NCBI GenBank assembly: GCA_020024115.1
Contig: JAHHUF010000028.1
Coordinates: 1-18,440 of the forward strand
Length of the DNA stretch: 18,440 nt
Source: Anaerofilum sp.
GTDB taxonomy: Bacteria; Bacillota; Clostridia; Oscillospirales; Ruminococcaceae
Direction of reading: 5' to 3'
Shown here: positions 14,392 through 18,440 of the stretch, in pieces
Layout: each line of letters opens with the position of its first letter
How positions within the stretch are numbered: the first letter of the stretch is position 1
Notes under the pieces: model-generated
Database searches by the model: none
Told to the model about the DNA's origin: nothing
The model's input: only the letters and a program-made list of their open reading frames with translations
Program-made: the position numbers and the translations under genes

Positions 14392-14736
14392 CTATAAATA
14401 ATTGTCAAGAAAAGTTTGCTCGATAAAATCCTTTACTGCACCAATATTTGTAAACTTTTTGTATTTTGGAAATCCATTTTCATTGTATACCGAATATGTT
14501 AAATGAAAAATATAATATATATCACTATCAGTTTTATCATTAGTGATATATAGCACATCATCGTTGGAGTCACATTTTGCTACTGCTTGAATTGATTTGT
14601 TATACAAAAAATGGTCTTTCCCAATCTCTCGTTTTAACTCTGCAACAAAAGTTTTGTTTGTAAGTGGCAACAAGTACCAGTTAAAATCATCGCCGTATTT
14701 ATCATTAAACTCACAAAACATTTTTTGTACTGTCAT
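14392..14736 (-). CDS. Small hypothetical protein
   Basis: I do not recognise this protein. From ATG 14736 it has 114 residues, is soluble, rich in Asp, Lys and Phe/Tyr, and has no membrane segment. A central strand-rich part (KTFVAELKREIG, DDVLYITNDK, IYYIFHLTYS) precedes NGFPKYKKF and a final helix. That looks like a small compact alpha/beta domain, perhaps of the kind found among immunity proteins. The frame can open 20 codons earlier at 14796, but that ATG has no ribosome binding site. 14736 has a weak purine-rich GTGAAG upstream, so the start is uncertain. It follows the LtaS-like gene by a short gap and may be co-transcribed. Base composition is more AT-rich than its neighbours. Confidence 0.55.
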   Translation of the reverse strand: MTVQKMFCEFNDKYGDDFNWYLLPLTNKTFVAELKREIGKDHFLYNKSIQAVAKCDSNDDVLYITNDKTDSDIYYIFHLTYSVYNENGFPKYKKFTNIGAVKDFIEQTFLDNYL

Positions 14737-14819
14737 TACTTCACACTCATATATTTGAATTTTGAACTGGATGCTGCTTTCGCTTTTTATATACATTAAT
14801 ATTTGGCAATGAACCTTGT

Positions 14820-16670
14820 TTATTTGTCAAACATCATTTTATATTGCAGTGTGTGCTGAAGATTGAGTGTTTCTTCTTCTTGTGCAGAGATTGCTTCGGA
14901 AATGCTGCCATCCGTGTGGAGGATTCTTCCCGCAGAAGTGCCCATCAAAACATCGCGACTTTTATAAAGCCACTCAAACCAAGGAGTGATAGGGGCATCC
15001 ATTTCAGTTAAAAAGGTGGGCATCAGCAAATAGGGAGGGAAAGTTCCGCCGTCTGTGCCTGGATTTTTGCAGCCTTTGTTGCTCCACATTAAATAGGGAA
15101 CCTTGTGGAGAGCCTGCCAGTGCTCTTGCTCAGAAAGAGCATCCAGTTGATGCGTCACATCCAACAACTCCACACCATTATCCTGTCCGATAGCGGTTTG
15201 ATGGTCGCCAAAAAACAGCACAATTACTTCACGGTCAACGGTGCGGAAATAGTCGGTGATTTGTTTCATCATCAGGTCAGCATCACGCAAACCGGTGGCA
15301 ACACTTTTGAAACTCTCATTATAATATTCGGAAATTCCCTCTATATTCACATTTGCACGATAGTTTGTTTCGTATTCTTCGGGCAGATTGGGAATGTGAT
15401 TCTGCATTGTAACCATGTGCAAAAAGACAGGAGAACCAGATTGAACAGCGGTTTCATATTGGCTAATGAGTTCCTTTGCTGCCTGTTGGTCTGCAATATA
15501 TTTTCCTGCAAGTTCGGTATATTCCATGGTAGTACGGTCGATAAAGGTATCAAATCCCATGTTGGGATATGCAGAACTTCGATGGTAAATAGAACCGTCA
15601 AAAGGATGGATTGCAATGGTCTGATAGCCCTGTTCTTTTAAAAATGTAGGATAAGAGGGGAATGAGGGCGTTTTGGAAACATACTGAATGTATGGAACAA
15701 TTCCATCAGGCAGGAAGGAAGTGGAAAACCCAGTCAAAGCACCAAACTCCATGTCGGCAGTTCCGCCGGAATATTTATCGCTGTAATAAATGCCAGAAAC
15801 GCCTTCTTTAGACAGTTCATCGTAATATTGTGTCAGGTTTTCGCAGCCGACAGCGGTGGGGTAGTTGTCAAGATGATAGTAGCTTTCCAGCATAACAACT
15901 ACAATGTCAGGGGTAGACTGCAAAGGTTTTTGTGGGGGAAGTTGCTGCAAAGCCTTTGCGGTGTTCTCAGAGGAATAATTGACCGGTTTTTTGGGAGAAA
16001 TATGCCCTAGATAACTCAAAAAACCAGTGGTAAAACCACCTTGATGATAAACACTAGATGCTCTACCGGCAATGGGATTGAGCTTCAAAGCAGCAGGGAT
16101 TCCACCATACCACAAAACACAAGGCATCCATACAGCAAGTCCGCAAACAAGCCCCAAAGCGGGCAAAACGGCTGTTTTAACAGAAAAGCGAGAAAGACGA
16201 ACCGAAAATAAAACAACACAAGCCACAACCAAAACAACAGCAAATAAAATCATATAAGGTGTTGGGGATAAATCCATACCCCCTGCAATTCCCGCAGCAT
16301 CTTTTGCCAGCAAAATATCAGCAGGAAGTACAGGGTCGCCACGATAGGCCTGCTTGAAAAACGAAGCGTATGTACCAACAAACAGCATTATGCCTATAAT
16401 GGCAGTTGCAGCCCAAAGTCGGCGCAGTAAAACAAATAAAATTGCAACAGCCAAAAAAACAGCCACAGTGCCAGCCATAAAGGGAACAAAATGAGGTAAA
16501 ATCCAACCAAATACAGGCAAAAAGCCATCTTGTCGAACGGTTTCGGAAAAAAATTGAAGAACAAAAGCCACAATTGCACTCAGCCCTAACCCTTGTGCAA
16601 GTGAAAAGGATTTGTTGTCGAATATGTGAAGTATATTTTTTTGATTTTTTAAAAGAACTTTTTGCGACAC
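14820..16670 (-). CDS. LtaS-like membrane phosphoglycerol transferase (sulfatase fold)
   Basis: A 616-residue polytopic protein of the lipoteichoic acid synthase family, which transfers glycerol phosphate from phosphatidylglycerol on the outer face of the membrane. About five hydrophobic segments lie in residues 23-190. The extracellular alkaline-phosphatase-like domain follows. Its catalytic features are VVMLES (Glu262, metal), SGGTADMEF (nucleophile Thr304) and FFGDH (Asp489-His490, metal). The start is GTG at 16670, with GGAGGAG just upstream. The predicted leader is long (about 180 nt from the extended -10 at 16858-16863). It could be true LtaS, a primase-type paralogue, or an enzyme modifying another glycopolymer; sequence alone does not decide. 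Confidence 0.85.
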   Translation of the reverse strand: MSQKVLLKNQKNILHIFDNKSFSLAQGLGLSAIVAFVLQFFSETVRQDGFLPVFGWILPHFVPFMAGTVAVFLAVAILFVLLRRLWAATAIIGIMLFVGTYASFFKQAYRGDPVLPADILLAKDAAGIAGGMDLSPTPYMILFAVVLVVACVVLFSVRLSRFSVKTAVLPALGLVCGLAVWMPCVLWYGGIPAALKLNPIAGRASSVYHQGGFTTGFLSYLGHISPKKPVNYSSENTAKALQQLPPQKPLQSTPDIVVVMLESYYHLDNYPTAVGCENLTQYYDELSKEGVSGIYYSDKYSGGTADMEFGALTGFSTSFLPDGIVPYIQYVSKTPSFPSYPTFLKEQGYQTIAIHPFDGSIYHRSSAYPNMGFDTFIDRTTMEYTELAGKYIADQQAAKELISQYETAVQSGSPVFLHMVTMQNHIPNLPEEYETNYRANVNIEGISEYYNESFKSVATGLRDADLMMKQITDYFRTVDREVIVLFFGDHQTAIGQDNGVELLDVTHQLDALSEQEHWQALHKVPYLMWSNKGCKNPGTDGGTFPPYLLMPTFLTEMDAPITPWFEWLYKSRDVLMGTSAGRILHTDGSISEAISAQEEETLNLQHTLQYKMMFDK

Positions 16671-16857
16671 AAAAATCTCCTCCTCAAATAATAAAAATAA
16701 AAAGCGATGAAATGTGATTGCTTGTTTTTGTTGAAGTTTATATCCTTCTTAAACAAAACGAGCCAGATAGTTTCTTGTTTTCAAAATTTAATCACTTTTT
16801 TAAAATATACTTTAAAAAGTGTAGCACAAAACAATAGGTTTGAATACCCCAATCCGT

Positions 16858-16866
16858 ATTATAACA
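16858..16866 (-). promoter_or_regulatory. Extended -10 promoter upstream of the LtaS-like gene
   Basis: The minus strand reads TGTTATAAT (16866-16858), a perfect extended -10, giving a leader of about 180 nt. Within that leader an inverted repeat CACTTTTT...AAAAAGTG (about 16793-16822) is AT-rich and may form a hairpin. Confidence 0.5.
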
Positions 16867-16908
16867 AAATAAATCATCAGAATGACACTTTTCGATTGAA
16901 ACAAAACA

Positions 16909-16917
16909 TGCTATACT
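16909..16917 (+). promoter_or_regulatory. Extended -10 promoter of the DUF3592-like gene
   Basis: TGCTATACT is an extended -10 about 48 nt before the start codon, with a weak -35 (TTTTCG). It is divergent from the LtaS-like promoter 45 bp away. Confidence 0.5.
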
Positions 16918-16964
16918 ATAAAATATAAATTTAATGGGATAATCCCTGTTTGGAGGATATGTGT

Positions 16965-17426
16965 ATGAACCCCTTTTTGGTTTTGGCAGTTCTTTTGTTG
17001 GTTGGTGCAGCAGGCTGCCTGTTTATGCGGTTTTCTATCTCGAAAGTAATCAAAACACAGCGTCGATTTGATGGGCATGACCATGCAAAGGTGGTCAAGA
17101 TTTGCCAAAAAGAGCATTTGCCCGGTGCAGTTGCAGCTGCAGCAGGTGTGGGAAGTTTGAATGGGCTGGCAAACCCCGGTAACGAATATGCAGTGGTTGC
17201 ATTTGACCCTGAACCTCGTGTACATATTGAAACCACAACCAGCTTTGGTATGCCAAAGGGATTTTTTAACGGAGTGGAAACTGTGGAGATTCAGTACGAT
17301 TTGAATAACCCCACAAAAATTTATCTGTGTGATGAGCGTGCAATTTTGGCACGGCAGAGCTTGTTTAAAGTGTTAGCAATTGTACTGGGCGTGATGGGTT
17401 TGCTGGCATTACTGATAGTGCTGTAA
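16965..17426 (+). CDS. DUF3592-like two-TM membrane protein
   Basis: A 153-residue protein with a transmembrane helix at about residues 3-22 and another at about 129-150. Between them lies a soluble strand-rich region ending in VEIQYDLNNPTKIYLCDE. The 'V.I.YD..NP.K.YL' phrase before the second helix is characteristic of DUF3592 proteins, whose role is unknown. The start is ATG 16965, with GGAGG eight nt upstream; an ATG two codons earlier is too close to that site. It is divergent from the LtaS-like gene, so an envelope-related role is conceivable but only inferred. Confidence 0.7.
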   Translation: MNPFLVLAVLLLVGAAGCLFMRFSISKVIKTQRRFDGHDHAKVVKICQKEHLPGAVAAAAGVGSLNGLANPGNEYAVVAFDPEPRVHIETTTSFGMPKGFFNGVETVEIQYDLNNPTKIYLCDERAILARQSLFKVLAIVLGVMGLLALLIVL

Positions 17427-17462
17427 GTATGCTGTAAAAGTGTACAAAAGAGTGTGATTTTA

Positions 17463-17535
17463 AGGCTGTCTGAAAAATTGAGATTTGCGGTTTTTCTAGA
17501 ATAAGCAATAAGAATTTTATTACACATTGTTAAAA
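17463..17535 (+). repeat. Left part of a MITE-family copy, right end missing
   Basis: AAGGCTGTCTGAAAA beside TA (17461-17462) matches the left end of the MITE at 6797. The similarity seems to continue for about 70 bp, through GATTT, TTTTTCTA, ATAA.CA and TTAAAA at equivalent places. No right-hand end follows before 17704. It is probably an old, decayed copy. The interval 17427-17703 otherwise holds only the promoter at 17565. Confidence 0.5.
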
Positions 17536-17564
17536 GAACTCTCTTTTTCTTTATGGGGATAATG

Positions 17565-17592
17565 TTGCCTTAGCAGGCTTTTATAGTATAAT
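17565..17592 (+). promoter_or_regulatory. Promoter of the zinc-ribbon gene
   Basis: TTGCCT (17565-17570), a 16-nt spacer and a perfect TATAAT (17587-17592). It gives a leader of about 100 nt to the chosen start at 17704. Confidence 0.5.
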
Positions 17593-17703
17593 TTTGACTG
17601 AGATATATCAATATGGGTGTTTCCTTTTGCTTTGTACCTATATAAAAATATGATTCAAATTATACTATCATCACAAAATCAACAGGGTAACAGAGAGTGC
17701 GGA

Positions 17704-18339
17704 ATGGTTATGAACAAAAGAGCAAAAAATAGATTTATTGATAAGCCGATTCATACATTTTCAATGTGGTCAGAGATGACAGTTATATGTCCCAGTTGTG
17801 GAAAAGCTGGAACAGTCGTTTTGGATAGAGAGCAGCAAGTTGCAGTATTTCGCTGTAATGGTTGTTACAGGCATGAAAAAATTGTGCCATGTGGAGGGTA
17901 TGATTTCCAAGTTTCAGCACAATGTACATCAACAGGAAAGCGTTTTAAAAAATTTTTGCCCCAAAACCAAGTTCACGGAAGCAAACAACGGGTAAAATGC
18001 CCTTATTGTAATGAATTTGTGGTTGGAGATGTGCAAGGCCAGAGAGAATCAACAGGGCTCATCTACAAAAAGGTGTGGACAGCAATTGACCCGTATTTTC
18101 ATTACCCATTATTTTTTCAAACAAATTTTCGAGGTAAAACGATATGGGCTTTGAACAGAGAGCATTTGCAATATCTGATAGAGTATTTGTCAGCTGATTT
18201 GCGTACCGTCCAGCCTGATTATCATCAAACATACAAAACAATACGTACACAATCCGATGTTCTCCCTGCTTATATGAAATACGCAAAAAACAGAGAAGAT
18301 ATTGTAAAAAAATTAAAAAAGCTGCAAGTTGAAGCATAA
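17704..18339 (+). CDS. Zinc-ribbon protein of unknown function
   Basis: A 211-residue protein I cannot name with confidence. It has three CxxC pairs: CPSC (29-32), CNGC (51-54) and CPYC (99-102), plus single Cys at 63 and 74. That is enough for two zinc ribbons in the first 105 residues. The C-terminal half (FRGKTIWALNREHLQYLIEYL, then a Lys-rich helical tail) recalls small uncharacterised proteins in many bacteria, possibly nucleic-acid binding. I start at ATG 17704 with GAGAG upstream; the frame opens at GTG 17617 without a ribosome binding site. Arg codons are often AGA, unlike the CGT/CGC-using housekeeping genes, and MITE ends lie on both sides (17463, 18392). This hints at acquisition. 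Confidence 0.65.
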   Translation: MVMNKRAKNRFIDKPIHTFSMWSEMTVICPSCGKAGTVVLDREQQVAVFRCNGCYRHEKIVPCGGYDFQVSAQCTSTGKRFKKFLPQNQVHGSKQRVKCPYCNEFVVGDVQGQRESTGLIYKKVWTAIDPYFHYPLFFQTNFRGKTIWALNREHLQYLIEYLSADLRTVQPDYHQTYKTIRTQSDVLPAYMKYAKNREDIVKKLKKLQVEA

Positions 18340-18367
18340 TGCAAACAATAAAATGCAGCTTTGTTTT
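18318..18367 (+). terminator. Possible terminator of the zinc-ribbon gene
   Basis: AAAGCTGCA (18318-18326, inside the end of the gene) can pair with TGCAGCTTT (18354-18362), followed by GTTTT. The 9-bp stem is perfect, but the loop is 27 nt and the T run short. Confidence 0.35.
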
Positions 18368-18391
18368 AGGGCTTTTATAAAATTTTTATTA

Positions 18392-18440
18392 GAGCGTTTC
18401 TGAAAAGTCCGCACAGCTGGTTTATTTCAACAAAATAGCA
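18392..18440 (+). mobile_element. Left end of another MITE-family element, cut by the window edge
   Basis: GAGCGTTTCTGAAAA next to TA (18390-18391) matches 13 of 15 bases of the MITE right-end repeat (GGGCGTATCTGAAAA), and the following AGTC also matches the left end at 6797. The element would continue past the end of the window, so its type and length cannot be seen. Confidence 0.45.

Noticed and set aside
17463..18391. A composite element carrying the zinc-ribbon gene between two MITE ends
   Set aside because: Both ends (17463 and 18392) face the same direction, so they do not bound a single element.

Overview
The window looks like a chromosomal segment of a low-to-medium GC Gram-positive bacterium, most likely a gut-type member of the Clostridia (Oscillospirales-like). 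The reasons are strong AGGAGG-type ribosome binding sites, TTGACA/TATAAT promoters, a lipoteichoic-acid-synthase-like enzyme, a YwlG/UPF0340 protein, and an LRR–VWA–MoxR gene order that I recall from this group. No genus can be fixed from the sequence. I see no rRNA, tRNA, CRISPR array or intact transposase.

Layout. 1-633 (-): a GNAT acetyltransferase whose promoter overlaps a 14-bp palindrome. 820-4850 (-): a three-gene operon, BspA-like LRR protein -> VWA/DUF2201 protein -> MoxR AAA+ ATPase, with an ATGA overlap between the last two. 4891-5421 (+): a DUF5662 protein driven divergently from that operon. 5407-5778 (-): an XRE-type regulator. 5874-6661 (-): a gene-free, structured ~0.79 kb stretch with its own promoter and a strong intrinsic terminator. 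It is best read as a large non-coding RNA and is the most interesting object here. 6797-6957: a 161-bp MITE inserted exactly in the stop codon of the YwlG gene (6957-7520, -).

7598-9319 (+): prmA and rsmE, methyltransferases for ribosomal protein L11 and 16S rRNA, translationally linked. 9430-11630 (+): a sugar nucleotidyltransferase and an NahK-like N-acetylhexosamine 1-kinase, a kinase-then-NDP-sugar salvage pair, with a terminator-like hairpin in the leader and a good terminator at the end. 11655-12496 (+): an orphan SUKH (SMI1/KNR4) protein, separated from convergent prfC (12550-14151, -) by a shared bidirectional terminator. 14392-16670 (-): an LtaS-like membrane phosphoglycerol transferase followed by a small unknown protein. 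16965-17426 (+): a DUF3592-like two-TM protein. 17704-18339 (+): an unrecognised zinc-ribbon protein with codon use unlike its neighbours.

Ends of the same MITE family (core TATCTGAAAA or close variants, flanked by TA) appear at about 805-819, 893-907 (weak), 17463 and 18392. This family therefore seems to be spread through the genome. The housekeeping genes (prmA, rsmE, prfC, LtaS-like) are ordinary. The accessory interest lies in the large RNA, the MITE family, the MoxR/VWA operon with a degenerate HExxH motif, and the orphan SUKH and zinc-ribbon genes.
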